Below are positions 9,337 through 17,803 of a stretch of DNA of 64,000 nt, piece after piece. Source of the DNA: Nitrosopumilus sp. b3 (lineage in GTDB: Archaea; Thermoproteota; Nitrososphaeria; Nitrososphaerales; Nitrosopumilaceae); NCBI RefSeq assembly GCF_014078525.1, contig NZ_MU078698.1, positions 16,263 through 80,262 on the forward strand. The letters are read 5' to 3'. Position numbers and translations under genes: made by a program. The notes beneath the pieces are model-generated. The model was not told the DNA's origin. It made no database searches and was given only the letters and a program-made list of their open reading frames with translations. The first letter of the stretch is position 1. Each line of letters opens with the position of its first letter.

Positions 9337-10618
9337 AACTTTGTTTCACTACTTCTAAAGTGTCCTTTGTAATTTTTTTACATTTTTCTATGTCATTTGA
9401 TTCTGCTGAAACTCTAATGATGTCTTCAGTGTTTGATTTCCTAATCAAAACCCAACTGTCATCGTCAATGATTCCTTTAATTCCATCTTGAGAATCGATC
9501 TCTGAATATTCTTTTGAAAATTTATTTTTTATCTCTTCTATTACTTTGTCATGAAAATTAGAATTAATTTTAGTTTTCTCTCTAATTTGGAAAAAACTTT
9601 TCATGTAATTTAGAATCTCATCAAATTTTGATGTACCTAACATGGATGCAATTAATCCACTGCTAAGAATACCTTCTCTACAATAATTAAACTCAGGTAA
9701 AATAAAACCACCACTACTTCCCTCTCCGCCTGCTTGAGCATTTGTCTGAAGCATGAGTTCTATTACATTTGCCTCACCCACCTTTGATCTTTTGATGGTC
9801 CCTCCCTTTTCTTTGATGTATTTTTCAATTGATATGCTTGTATCTGCACTCAGAACAAATTTTTTGTAACCTAATTCTAGAGATTTTGCAACTCCTAATC
9901 CCAATGTTACATCAGGAGTTTGTTTTTCACCTTTTCTTACCACTACTAAGCGATCTCCATCTAAATCAAATGCAAATCCGATTTCCTTTTTGATTGATGC
10001 TGCTCTTAATTCAGATAATTCATCAGATGTAGGATCTGGACCTCTAGAACATTGCGAAAGTTCTTCATTTAATACTTCTACATTACATCCTGATTCTCTC
10101 AACAATTCTGGCGCAAATCCCTTTGCAGATCCACCACCAATATCTACTACTATATCTGGATTATTTTGAATATCTCCTATGATTTTTTTTGCATCTTCTA
10201 TGTATGTTGATGTAATATTAGATTCAGAACCAATTTTTGATTTAATATTTTCTTGATGTTCAACAATTCTGGGTAATTCTTGCTCGTTAATTCCTCTTCC
10301 TTCAATTATGAATTTCATCCCATTCCACTCTATTGGATTATGTGAAGAAGATATTACTAATCCTGCTCCATATTTTCTGGCCTCTCTAAAAACTACTGGA
10401 GTTGGTACCGTTCCTAAATTAAATACATCTATGCCATTTTTCATTAATTCTGCACTTGCAACATTTTTAATCATATCTCCTGATGGCCTAGTGTCTTTCC
10501 CAATTACACATTTTTGTGATTTGATTAAACTCGAAAAATTATTACAAAACTCTAACACGTCTTTTAGGTTTAGATCTTCTCCAAATACTCCTCTAACTCC
10601 TGAAATAGTTTTCTTCAA
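9320..10618 (-). CDS. Phosphoglucosamine mutase / phosphomannomutase family
   Basis: The 432-residue alpha-D-phosphohexomutase has the catalytic phosphoserine loop SSSHNPIEWNG (S92 before H93), the metal loop DLDGDRLVVV, a substrate loop GGEGSSGGFILPE, and the phosphate-binding RKSNTEDIIRV near the C-terminus. It likely interconverts hexose 6- and 1-phosphates for glycan precursors. Archaeal GlmM, PMM and PGM cannot be separated by eye. It is upstream of thiL with overlapping ends. Confidence 0.88.
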   Translation of the reverse strand: MKKTISGVRGVFGEDLNLKDVLEFCNNFSSLIKSQKCVIGKDTRPSGDMIKNVASAELMKNGIDVFNLGTVPTPVVFREARKYGAGLVISSSHNPIEWNGMKFIIEGRGINEQELPRIVEHQENIKSKIGSESNITSTYIEDAKKIIGDIQNNPDIVVDIGGGSAKGFAPELLRESGCNVEVLNEELSQCSRGPDPTSDELSELRAASIKKEIGFAFDLDGDRLVVVRKGEKQTPDVTLGLGVAKSLELGYKKFVLSADTSISIEKYIKEKGGTIKRSKVGEANVIELMLQTNAQAGGEGSSGGFILPEFNYCREGILSSGLIASMLGTSKFDEILNYMKSFFQIREKTKINSNFHDKVIEEIKNKFSKEYSEIDSQDGIKGIIDDDSWVLIRKSNTEDIIRVSAESNDIEKCKKITKDTLEVVKQSYDKVR

Positions 10619-10671
10619 TTAATCCAACTCGGAAAGGCTTTTTATTAACTCTGATGGATTTATCCAAAAGT

Positions 10672-10745
10672 GCCTTGGTAGCTCAGCCTGGTAGAGCGAA
10701 CGCCTCGTAAGCGTTAGGTCGTGGGTTCGTACCCCATCCAGGGCT
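10672..10745 (+). tRNA. tRNA-Thr (anticodon CGT)
   Basis: A complete cloverleaf folds by hand. The acceptor stem is GCCTTGG with CCAGGGC (one G-T pair), the D stem is GCTC/GAGC, and the anticodon stem is AACGC/GCGTT around loop CTCGTAA, giving anticodon CGT at 10706-10708 and codon ACG. The T arm is GTGGG-TTCGTAC-CCCAT. CCA is not encoded. No intron is present. A TTTTTATTAA element about 26-34 bp upstream is a plausible TATA box. Confidence 0.95.
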
Positions 10746-10780
10746 TTGATTTGTAAAAATTTTAAAATTATTTAGATTTT

Positions 10781-10858
10781 TTATTCATCGAAGGTTTCAA
10801 TATCTATTTCTAATTCTTTTCCTAAACCTTGCCACCATTCTTTTGTTTGATCTGTCAT
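10781..10858 (-). CDS. Possible 25-aa protein
   Basis: A short ATG-TAA frame encodes MTDQTKEWWQGLGKELEID and five further residues; it is acidic with a WW pair. It sits in the gap after tRNA-Thr. The composition looks protein-like, but at this length chance is possible. Confidence 0.3.
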   Translation of the reverse strand: MTDQTKEWWQGLGKELEIDIETFDE

Positions 10859-10947
10859 ACTCCCCTCATAAATTACCTTGAATCGTCCTTTATAGATCTG
10901 TCGGTTCAATGATGATTGATCATTTCATAACAATTTCTAAAAAATCT

Positions 10948-11136
10948 TTATTCTTCTTTTTCTTCTTGCTTCCTTTTCATTTTTCGGTAAATAATTATCA
11001 ATAATGTACCTCCTGCACAACCCCAAAATAATTCTGATGTACCATTTCTAATTCCATATGGTTCAAGTAGACCTACAAATCCTAGAGTCATAATTGCTAC
11101 AAGAACTAAACCTACCATCTCAAGTATTTTTGCCAT
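10948..11136 (-). CDS. Small two-TM membrane protein, 62 aa
   Basis: Two hydrophobic segments (about 4-22 and 34-50) are followed by a highly charged tail KMKRKQEEKEE. It is similar in layout to the divergent gene at 11198 (two TM segments plus a charged tail), so the pair could be partner subunits. No known family. Confidence 0.6.
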   Translation of the reverse strand: MAKILEMVGLVLVAIMTLGFVGLLEPYGIRNGTSELFWGCAGGTLLIIIYRKMKRKQEEKEE

Positions 11137-11197
11137 GATTCTCTATTGCCATCATCTAATTTCAAAAAGATATATGGTTTTGTAAATTAGTTCATTT

Positions 11198-11410
11198 ATG
11201 GATAAATATCTTTTAATAATTTTGATTTTTATGGTCGTGACTATTCCTATAGCATTTGTTGAACCCTCATCAGGCGAATTTCGAGATCCTCCACTTATTC
11301 CACTATTTTATGCTGCAATTGCAGGAATAATCATCATTTTAGTTTACAGTTCATACAAAGAAAAGAAAGAACGACAGAAAGCAAATGCTAAAAGAAGATC
11401 TAGAAAATAG
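11198..11410 (+). CDS. Small two-TM membrane protein, 70 aa
   Basis: An N-terminal hydrophobic helix (about 4-20), a loop EPSSGEFRDPPLIP, and a second helix (about 36-53) are followed by a basic tail KEKKERQKANAKRRSRK. It is divergent from the similarly built gene at 10948 and ends 3 bp before the winged-helix gene on the other strand. Function unknown. Confidence 0.6.
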   Translation: MDKYLLIILIFMVVTIPIAFVEPSSGEFRDPPLIPLFYAAIAGIIIILVYSSYKEKKERQKANAKRRSRK

Positions 11411-11413
11411 ATT

Positions 11414-11740
11414 TTAAAGTTCTAATCCAAATGATTCTGCAATACTTGAAAAGTTTGCATAAGATTCCAAATACTGTCTTCCTTTTGGTGTAATTACAAA
11501 AGTATTCTTTCCATCAAATTCAATTTTGTTAATTAATCCTGCACCGGTTAAATTCTGCAAGAATTTTGATAGTCTTGAATGTGATAAATTAGCCTTTGTT
11601 AGAAGTGAAGTTGTTTTGATGCCTTCCTGTCCAGACTGTTCAGTAGCAGTAAGCAAGTCTGCAACTATTTGCATGCTAGTTCTATAGGAAACCATACGTA
11701 TGATATTTTCAAACTCAGATATAAGGGTATTACCATTCAT
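11414..11740 (-). CDS. Winged helix-turn-helix regulator
   Basis: This 108-residue protein has a clear wHTH: LLTKANLSHSRLSKFLQNLTGAGLI forms the HTH, and FVITPKGRQYLESYANF the wing and last helix. The C-terminus SSIAESFGLEL matches that of the paralogue at 18559 (NFADNFGLNI). It belongs to the thaumarchaeal/ArnR-like small winged-helix group. It is divergent from the gene at 11780 with a ~40-bp gap, so autoregulation of that intergenic region is plausible. Confidence 0.8.
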   Translation of the reverse strand: MNGNTLISEFENIIRMVSYRTSMQIVADLLTATEQSGQEGIKTTSLLTKANLSHSRLSKFLQNLTGAGLINKIEFDGKNTFVITPKGRQYLESYANFSSIAESFGLEL

Positions 11741-11779
11741 TCAGATCAGATAAATATGCTCTAGGCTGATCTGTCTGCG

Positions 11780-12370
11780 TTGTCTTCTCAATCTTCAATT
11801 CCTTGGTTTGATGACTTCGTAGGTGTTGCCTACAGATATTATGACCTTAGAATGAATGTGGTTCCTTTGTTTACTGAGCAAAAAGAATCGGCTTCTATTT
11901 GGCATGATACTATTCATTGGTGGGTAGATCCATCTATCAAAATCCGATTTGTAGAAATTGATGATAGTTATTGGTTCATCATGGGATCGGATTCCCAAAA
12001 ACCTGATACCAACTTGTCATTTTTCAAAGTCTTGCCAAAGTCTGAAAATTATGAACGGTTTAAGAAAGGGCATGGTGGAGAAGCATATCTTAGATTAGGA
12101 GTGTATACAAAAAAATCACTTAATGATGTAAAAAAAGATGCCTTATGTGATTGTACTCATGAAGCACAAGATCATGATGAAAACGATAATGATGAATGTC
12201 TTTTCAAAAGTTGTGATTGCAAACAATTTTCTAGTTTTCAAATAAATTTATTGAAAAGAAAAAAAACTACAACTGACATTAAATTTTTACAAGAAAAAGA
12301 TGTAAAAGATGATCCGCTTGCATGGAATTGTCTTAATGCAAACAAGTATTCAAAATCAGAAAAACTCTAG
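11780..12370 (+). CDS. Hypothetical protein with Cys/His cluster, 196 aa
   Basis: The start is TTG. The first ~110 residues are a soluble alpha/beta stretch rich in Trp and Tyr. Residues about 123-152 hold CDCTHEAQDHDEN...CLFKSCDC, a C-x-C-x2-H and C-x4-C-x-C arrangement that looks like a metal site. I recognise no named family. Its end overlaps the convergent zinc-ribbon gene by 4 bp. Confidence 0.65.
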   Translation: MSSQSSIPWFDDFVGVAYRYYDLRMNVVPLFTEQKESASIWHDTIHWWVDPSIKIRFVEIDDSYWFIMGSDSQKPDTNLSFFKVLPKSENYERFKKGHGGEAYLRLGVYTKKSLNDVKKDALCDCTHEAQDHDENDNDECLFKSCDCKQFSSFQINLLKRKKTTTDIKFLQEKDVKDDPLAWNCLNANKYSKSEKL

Positions 12371-12570
12371 TCTAAATGTTTGTTTACTCTTACGTGTTCT
12401 CCTGGATAATGTTCATTGATTTTTTTTGAATAACAATCTCCACAAATCGAACCTTTGATTCCCCATTCATCCATTGGATTGTAATGAAGTTTGATTTTTT
12501 CACTACAAATAACACATTTTTCTTTTGAAACCAAACTGCTTTTGGTCTTTTTAATCAATATAAAAAACAT
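12367..12570 (-). CDS. Small zinc-ribbon protein, 67 aa
   Basis: Two knuckles, CVICSEK (C19, C22) and CGDC (C43, C46), are spaced as in treble-clef or ribbon zinc sites. The rest is basic. It is likely a small nucleic-acid or protein adaptor; no family recognised. It is convergent with the Cys/His gene. Confidence 0.65.
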   Translation of the reverse strand: MFFILIKKTKSSLVSKEKCVICSEKIKLHYNPMDEWGIKGSICGDCYSKKINEHYPGEHVRVNKHLD

Positions 12571-12622
12571 TCTCGTAGAAAATCAAAATCATAATAATTA
12601 TGTTAAATATCACTGGGTTTTA

Positions 12623-12700
12623 CTAATTTTGGGTAAGATAGTCTGACCAATGTAAACCTCCTGCAAGATTTTTACTTGGTTGGACTTCTGCCTTTAAAAT
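12623..12700 (-). pseudogene. Possible gene remnant next to the AIPR gene
   Basis: An open stretch without a usual start codon reads KAEVQPSKNLAGGLHWSDY and LTQN then stop. The wording looks like real protein, but an in-frame TAG precedes it and it overlaps the 3' end of the AIPR gene by one base. It may be the tail of a gene cut when the AIPR gene arrived. Low certainty. Confidence 0.25.
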
Positions 12701-14451
12701 TAAAATAAACTATTTGCCAGTTTTTTTAAGGATACAATTTCATCATCTTCCTGTCTAATTTTTTTATCAATTACACGCAGCATTGTATCATTCCAAACAT
12801 GTTGAGAGAAGAAATTGTGCTTTGTGTTTGCCATCTCAATTTCATCATCTACGACTGTATCTTCAAGGAATTTTGTCACAATAATGTCTGTTATCTTTAA
12901 AATTCTGGAATTTAATTTGAAACTACGAAAAATAGGCTCTAATTTTCTAATGTCTCCTTTGTAGTCTCCTTTTGATTCGAGAATTTTCTTATGTAATATT
13001 CTAAAGTATACTGCAACAAAAAATAATGTTGCATATCTTTTTGTTTTATGTCCTCCTTGTTTTCCATACTTTAATGATTTTTTGGCAAATTCTTTGACAA
13101 GATATGGATATAGTAAAAGTCTGTAATCATCTTTTAGATTGTCGTTGAAAATGTCGTCGTATTTACTTCCTCTTGGAAGAAATTGAGCTGGTGAACTATA
13201 TGCCTCTGTTGGTCTTTGTTCAATTCCTGCAACTAGTGATTGAATTGCATCTTTGGCAACAATTACTTTTTTATGATTATCTGGGAGATAATTATTGTAA
13301 ATTAAATCACCTTCATATTCACATTGTTTAGATTTTGATTTACTGTCAAAAGAGCCTGCTTGAATTTCATAAAAATAACCACAATTTCTTAACTGTGATT
13401 TAATTGATTTGTGAAAATCCATTAAAGAAACAAGATCTTTTCCTCTAACTGAATTTTGAGAATTTCTATATTTAGTAATGTTATTTTGTTCTTGCTCATC
13501 ATCAGCTTTGATAATAGTAACTGTCATGGAACCGTCCATATTTTTTGTTCTCTTTGAGTGATCAAGAATTGAATTTGATGTTTGAGCACCATTAACTATT
13601 TGAGGTGCATGAAGTTCAATCAAATTCTCTCCCAATTCTGTAAAGTCACTAACTACAATTGTAATTCCATTATTATAAAAAAAGAATTTATTTGGATTAC
13701 TTTGTAATGTTTCTCTTAATCCTTTGTTGACTGTAGTCTTAAACTGCATCCATTGCCTAATGTTTGATTCAAAAACATAATCTCTACTCTTACTTACAAA
13801 TTCTGTTAATTCTCGTAGTTTTAAAATACCTAGAATGGTATTTTCATGCCTAAGCATTCTCTCTAGTTTGATTGACGATTTTTTTCCTGCAGCTGGTTTT
13901 TTGATTCTATCCCATAATTTTTGAATGATTTTTTCTTCATCAATGATTTCAACCATTTCATCTTTGTAATCTACTTTCTGATCAGTTACATAGCAGCATT
14001 TTATCTTTAGATTTTTTTCTTTAATTTTTGTAACAAGCTGAGCCAATTCTGGCCTCATTTTTTTAACATCTTTTGCTAGTAATCTCTTTGCATCTTCTTT
14101 GAATTTTGCTATTGCTTCTAATGAGTGAGATGTTCCATATTTTGATTGAAATAATCTAATCGTGTTATCTGAAAAATCTACTGGTAAATATGCGTCAATT
14201 CCTAGATCGTTTGCACCATCCACAATTGCATCAGCTGCATCGTCTTCAGTGGCCTCAAAAACTCTTGTTAAAACCCATTGAAGAAAATTATTTCCTTTTT
14301 CAACCTCACTTTTAGAATTTTCAGCATATTCATGAATACTCCCTCTGATATTCTCAGCAAATCCTTCTAGTGGGGGACTAGAGTTTTTTTGTACTAAAAG
14401 TGTATGAGAGCCTGGAATGTACTCTAGCAACCCATTTTCATTTTGCGCCAA
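12700..14451 (-). CDS. AIPR-family abortive phage infection protein with nuclease-like N-terminus
   Basis: The 583-residue protein has all AIPR hallmarks: FFYNNGITIVV (257-267), PQIVNGAQTSNS (283-294) and ITKYRNSQNSVRGKD (325-339). The N-terminal ~150 residues contain GIDAYLPVDF with D86 and LFQSKYG with Q102-x-K104, an arrangement typical of Mrr-like PD-(D/E)xK nucleases. AIPR proteins are linked to abortive infection. It stands alone among housekeeping genes with no methylase or other defence gene nearby, so it may be a single-gene defence system. Confidence 0.85.
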   Translation of the reverse strand: MAQNENGLLEYIPGSHTLLVQKNSSPPLEGFAENIRGSIHEYAENSKSEVEKGNNFLQWVLTRVFEATEDDAADAIVDGANDLGIDAYLPVDFSDNTIRLFQSKYGTSHSLEAIAKFKEDAKRLLAKDVKKMRPELAQLVTKIKEKNLKIKCCYVTDQKVDYKDEMVEIIDEEKIIQKLWDRIKKPAAGKKSSIKLERMLRHENTILGILKLRELTEFVSKSRDYVFESNIRQWMQFKTTVNKGLRETLQSNPNKFFFYNNGITIVVSDFTELGENLIELHAPQIVNGAQTSNSILDHSKRTKNMDGSMTVTIIKADDEQEQNNITKYRNSQNSVRGKDLVSLMDFHKSIKSQLRNCGYFYEIQAGSFDSKSKSKQCEYEGDLIYNNYLPDNHKKVIVAKDAIQSLVAGIEQRPTEAYSSPAQFLPRGSKYDDIFNDNLKDDYRLLLYPYLVKEFAKKSLKYGKQGGHKTKRYATLFFVAVYFRILHKKILESKGDYKGDIRKLEPIFRSFKLNSRILKITDIIVTKFLEDTVVDDEIEMANTKHNFFSQHVWNDTMLRVIDKKIRQEDDEIVSLKKLANSLF

Positions 14452-14526
14452 TCAAAATTTCTGGTATGTTATATATTTAGAGAATTTGGTAATTATGTAA
14501 TAACTTTGTTGTGGATGTGATATGTT

Positions 14527-14937
14527 TTGATAAAAAAAATTTCTATTTTAAGCGCAGTCGTAGTAACTGTTATTGTAATTTTGACATTCTCATTAACAAA
14601 TACTTCTGAAAATAAAACAACAGAAAAAGATGATTTGATTGTTGAAGGTGATGTCATAATGCCTACAAAAGTTTCCCGTCCCGGATGTGAGGTGCAAGAT
14701 ATTTGTTACATTCCATCTTCAATTGTTACGGAAAAAGGGAAACCAGTAACATGGGTAAACCACGATTCTGCATTTCATAGTGTAACTTCTGGCTTTTACG
14801 AAGAGCCTACGGATCTTTTTGATAGTGGTCATTTAGATCCGTTTGAATCCTATTCTGTTAGGTTTGATGAATCCGGAACATATGATTATTTTTGCACTCT
14901 TCATCCTTGGATGAAGGGCCAAGTGATTGTAAAATAA
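14527..14937 (+). CDS. Membrane-anchored cupredoxin (plastocyanin-like)
   Basis: The 136-residue protein has an N-terminal hydrophobic anchor (about 4-24), then a type 1 copper domain with ligands H84 (AFHSVTSG) and C123, H126, M129 (YFCTLHPWMKG). C54 and C60 may form a disulfide. Such proteins are likely electron carriers outside the membrane in ammonia-oxidising archaea. The start is TTG. The stop codon TAA shares its last base with the discriminator of the convergent tRNA-Cys. Confidence 0.92.
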   Translation: MIKKISILSAVVVTVIVILTFSLTNTSENKTTEKDDLIVEGDVIMPTKVSRPGCEVQDICYIPSSIVTEKGKPVTWVNHDSAFHSVTSGFYEEPTDLFDSGHLDPFESYSVRFDESGTYDYFCTLHPWMKGQVIVK

Positions 14938-15008
14938 GGTACCCGAGGGAGTCGAACCCCCTTGTATAAGCTTTGCAGGCTCACGCATAACCGTTCTGCC
15001 AGAGTACC
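14937..15008 (-). tRNA. tRNA-Cys (anticodon GCA)
   Basis: On the minus strand the acceptor stem GGTACTC pairs with GGGTACC (one T-G pair), the D stem is short, and the anticodon stem TGAGC/GCTTA carries loop CTGCAAA with anticodon GCA. The T arm is GGGGG-TTCGACT-CCCTC. The next base gives U73, the cysteine-tRNA identity discriminator. No CCA is encoded and there is no intron. Confidence 0.95.
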
Positions 15009-15047
15009 GTTTTAAAAAACACAAAATGAACAATTAAACTCTTTAGA

Positions 15048-15269
15048 TTAGAATTTGTTAAATGGTTTTGAAGCCAACTTTACATCTTCTCCTTTTACTG
15101 TTTTCCTACCTGCATGAGAAGCCATATCTACTGCACTTTTTGCAATACTGTCTGCAACCTCTTCAATTATTCTTCTTAATTCATCTGCTGATTCATCGCT
15201 GACTCTTTCAGCACCAGCTTTTTTCAAAATTCTATACATTGCAGATAATCCAAGTTCTGATGATCTCAT
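15048..15269 (-). CDS. Archaeal histone
   Basis: The 73-residue protein is a single histone fold: helix 1 ELGLSAMYRILKKAGAERVS, loop, long helix 2 ADELRRIIEEVADSIAKSAVDMASHAGRK, then TVKGEDVKLASKPF forming loop 2 and helix 3. It assembles as dimers that wrap DNA. It is divergent from the TatD gene and transcribed toward tRNA-Cys. Confidence 0.95.
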   Translation of the reverse strand: MRSSELGLSAMYRILKKAGAERVSDESADELRRIIEEVADSIAKSAVDMASHAGRKTVKGEDVKLASKPFNKF

Positions 15270-15365
15270 GAAATCTATTTTAATTTTTTCCGAAAAAAGA
15301 TAATGAGTGAAAAAATATCACCAAGGAATCGATTTATACAGACTATTTTAAGAATTGATAAAGAA

Positions 15366-16121
15366 ATGACATGGTATTTTGATTCCCACATACATTTGTC
15401 TGATCCTGAATATATCTCTGATATGGAATTTATTTTAAAAGAAATGGAGTATTTGCAAATTAAAGCATGTTGCGTATCTATGGATGTACAAAATTCATTA
15501 GAAACTCTAAAGTTAGCAAAAGACAGTGATCTTGTTTTACCATTTATTGGAATTCATCCAGAATGTGCCAATGACAATCTTGAAAATATGATTGCCTTGA
15601 TAGAAGACAATCATACACATCTTTCAGGAATTGGAGAAATTGGATTAGATCCAACATATGTGAATAATACTGATGATGCTAAAAGACAACGACATGTTTT
15701 TGAAACATTATTATCATATGGGGAAAAATTTAACAAACCCGTTTCAATCCATTCAAGAAAAAGTCTTGATGATATTTTTGAAATAATGACATCCTATAGT
15801 ACTAAACATGCATTGCTTCACTGGTTTGATGGAAGTAAAAAACAGCTACGAAAAGCAATGGATATGGGATTTTTTGTATCTTATGGACCTGTAATGGTTT
15901 ATGCAAATGATAAACAAACTTTAGTCTCTGTTACAGATGAATCAAAAATCCTTGTTGAAACCGATGGTCCTGTAAAATTTTCTAGATGCTTTGAAATGAA
16001 GTCTGGACAAATTACCTTTATCCCTAGTGTGATCTTCTGTGCCTCAAAAATTCTAGGAAAAACGTTTGATGAAATGGCTTTTTCGCTAGAAAAAAACACA
16101 AATTCGTTCCTTGGAATATAG
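15366..16121 (+). CDS. TatD-family metal-dependent hydrolase
   Basis: Starting at MTWYFDSHIHLSDPEY the protein has 251 residues. TatD motifs are all present: DSHIHL (first metal His pair), FIGIHPE, GEIGLDP, VSIHSRKS, ALLHWFDGS and VETDGPV. Family members are phosphodiesterases or deoxyribonucleases. I prefer the ATG at 15366 because a TTTATA box lies at 15333-15338, as expected for a leaderless mRNA; an in-frame ATG at 15303 would add 21 residues without homology. Confidence 0.88.
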   Translation: MTWYFDSHIHLSDPEYISDMEFILKEMEYLQIKACCVSMDVQNSLETLKLAKDSDLVLPFIGIHPECANDNLENMIALIEDNHTHLSGIGEIGLDPTYVNNTDDAKRQRHVFETLLSYGEKFNKPVSIHSRKSLDDIFEIMTSYSTKHALLHWFDGSKKQLRKAMDMGFFVSYGPVMVYANDKQTLVSVTDESKILVETDGPVKFSRCFEMKSGQITFIPSVIFCASKILGKTFDEMAFSLEKNTNSFLGI

Positions 16122-16152
16122 GTATAAAATACCCCCATTCTTAAATTGAATA

Positions 16153-16476
16153 TTGGATAGAATCAAGCGTCTTTCATACGAGGTTTTAGTAGATCATAAA
16201 TCTAAATTTGGTGAAGACTTTGCTAATAACAAAAAAGCCCTTGATCAAATTTCTATAATCCGTTCTAAAGGTTTGAAAAACGAAATAGCTGGATATATCA
16301 CAAAATTCATTAAAAAAGAGATTCGAGAAGAAAAATTCAAGCAATCTAGAATTGAATCTTCACGAATTGAAGAACAAAGAAATGAAGAGAATCAAGTAAC
16401 AACACCTGAAACTGTTACAGAAGCAACACCTGAAACTGTTACAGAAGCAACACCTGAAGAAGAGAAAGCAGAATAG
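16153..16476 (+). CDS. Small ribosomal subunit protein S17e
   Basis: Residues 1-62 match archaeal S17e: MDRIKRLSYEVLVDHKSKF, then FANNKKALDQISIIRSKGLKNEIAGYITKFIK. The protein is longer than the usual ~65 residues because of a charged helix and a TPETVTEA repeat tail to residue 107. The start is TTG. It is followed by the ubiquitin-like/Cgi121 fusion gene. Confidence 0.85.
   Translation: MDRIKRLSYEVLVDHKSKFGEDFANNKKALDQISIIRSKGLKNEIAGYITKFIKKEIREEKFKQSRIESSRIEEQRNEENQVTTPETVTEATPETVTEATPEEEKAE
16402..16449 (+). repeat. 24-bp tandem duplication inside the S17e gene
   Basis: Two identical 24-bp units (16402-16425 and 16426-16449) encode the repeated octapeptide TPETVTEA, followed by a 9-bp partial third unit. 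The repeat keeps the frame and lies in the non-conserved acidic tail. Confidence 0.9.
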
Positions 16477-16516
16477 AAAATTAAATATTAATTTTATAAT
16501 TTACAATTAGATTAGA

Positions 16517-17290
16517 ATGATTACTGTAAAACTAGTAGGTGGTGCTAAAAAATCTTTTTTGACTGAAAACTTACAAATTGACAAATCTGATATCCCTATA
16601 AAAGAACTATTGAAACTTTTGTTAGAACTAAAACCTGTTGACTCACCAAAATTGGATATTGAAAATATCTTAATTGCAATAAATGGTGTAGATTCGTCTG
16701 CAATGGATGGTAAATCTACGATAATAAAAAATAATGATCTTGTAAGTATAATTCCTGTTATTCATGGAGGAGCATCGAAAAAAATTACTTTCAAAATATC
16801 CTCAAAACAAATCCAAGTAATTGAAATAAAAGGTCAGCCATCAATAGATGTAAAATTCATTGATAATTTAAGAAACAAATATCCGAAAATTCAGATTCAA
16901 GCTGTTTCCAGTAGTTTTATTATGAATTCATATCATTTGAAAAAAATCATATCATTGTCTTTTGAATCTAAAAAAAATAATATTCTGCTATCAAATAAGC
17001 TTGAAATAGATATTTTGATGCGTTTTGCATTGACAAAGCAAATATCTGATGCAATATTGACCGTTGGAATAAAACCTAAATCAAATTTTATTCTAATTAC
17101 CATTGGAGATAAAAAATCCCTAAATTCATTGTATGAAGATTTACTACCTTTATCTGTAAATTTATTTGTAAAGAAAAATGATTCTTTTCTTAAAAAATAT
17201 TTTAAAATTTCTCAAAAACAATTAGATGTTGTTTATTCTAAAAACCCTTTAGAAGATATTTTGATAGAAAAAGCTGCAATTCTAGTCTGA
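16517..17290 (+). CDS. Ubiquitin-like (MoaD/ThiS) domain fused to a KEOPS Cgi121-like domain
   Basis: Residues 1-85 look like MoaD/ThiS: a beta-grasp pattern and NNDLVSIIPVIHGG, with the diglycine at 84-85 kept but now internal. Residues about 90-257 resemble Cgi121/TPRKB, including DAILTVGIKPKSNFILITIG, the small KEOPS subunit that binds tRNA and Bud32 in t6A37 synthesis. The gene converges with Sua5, the enzyme that makes threonylcarbamoyl-AMP. The internal GG cannot act as a sulfur carrier unless cleaved. Confidence 0.65.
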   Translation: MITVKLVGGAKKSFLTENLQIDKSDIPIKELLKLLLELKPVDSPKLDIENILIAINGVDSSAMDGKSTIIKNNDLVSIIPVIHGGASKKITFKISSKQIQVIEIKGQPSIDVKFIDNLRNKYPKIQIQAVSSSFIMNSYHLKKIISLSFESKKNNILLSNKLEIDILMRFALTKQISDAILTVGIKPKSNFILITIGDKKSLNSLYEDLLPLSVNLFVKKNDSFLKKYFKISQKQLDVVYSKNPLEDILIEKAAILV

Positions 17291-17803
17291 CATACTACGC
17301 TTAGTTTTTTCAACACTCAGTATATCTGATTTTTTTAATATGGATACTCCAGTCTTATTTCCTAGTATCTCAATTAAAATAATTTTATCTGGAAATTCTA
17401 GTGACACTTTGTTTTTTATTTTATCTGCAATTTTTGCAATTATTTCTTGACTAGATATGTCTGAATTTCTTTTTTCTATTGAAATTCTATATGTCTCATT
17501 ATCCAAAATCTGATTGGAATTTTCAGCAATTATTTTCTCAATTTCTTCAATATTAGTTTCGACAATATTCTGAATTGGTATCACTCTTAAGCAGTATCTT
17601 ATACTCCAAGGCTCATCGAGCAACATTTCTTTCATTTTAATTACTACATTGACAGGATCTAGTTTTGTTTTGGCAGTCAAAATCCCTGACATATTAGTAA
17701 TTATGATATCTGCATCTGAATCTCCAAATTCTTCTAAAATATCTCTTAATTCATCTTCAGTTTCTGGCTCAAGATGTCTAGCACATGTAATGATCAAATT
17801 CAT
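17282..17803 (-). CDS. THUMP-domain RNA-binding protein (Tan1-like)
   Basis: The 173-residue protein begins NLIITCARHLEPETEDEL and contains a THUMP-like region through RISIEKRNSDISSQEIIAKIADKI and LIEILGNKTGVSIL. Stand-alone THUMP proteins resemble eukaryotic Tan1, the tRNA adaptor for cytidine acetylation. There is no catalytic domain. It overlaps the upstream Sua5 gene by 4 bp and converges on the Cgi121 fusion gene with a 9-bp overlap, placing three tRNA-modification genes together. Confidence 0.8.
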   Translation of the reverse strand: MNLIITCARHLEPETEDELRDILEEFGDSDADIIITNMSGILTAKTKLDPVNVVIKMKEMLLDEPWSIRYCLRVIPIQNIVETNIEEIEKIIAENSNQILDNETYRISIEKRNSDISSQEIIAKIADKIKNKVSLEFPDKIILIEILGNKTGVSILKKSDILSVEKTKRSMSD

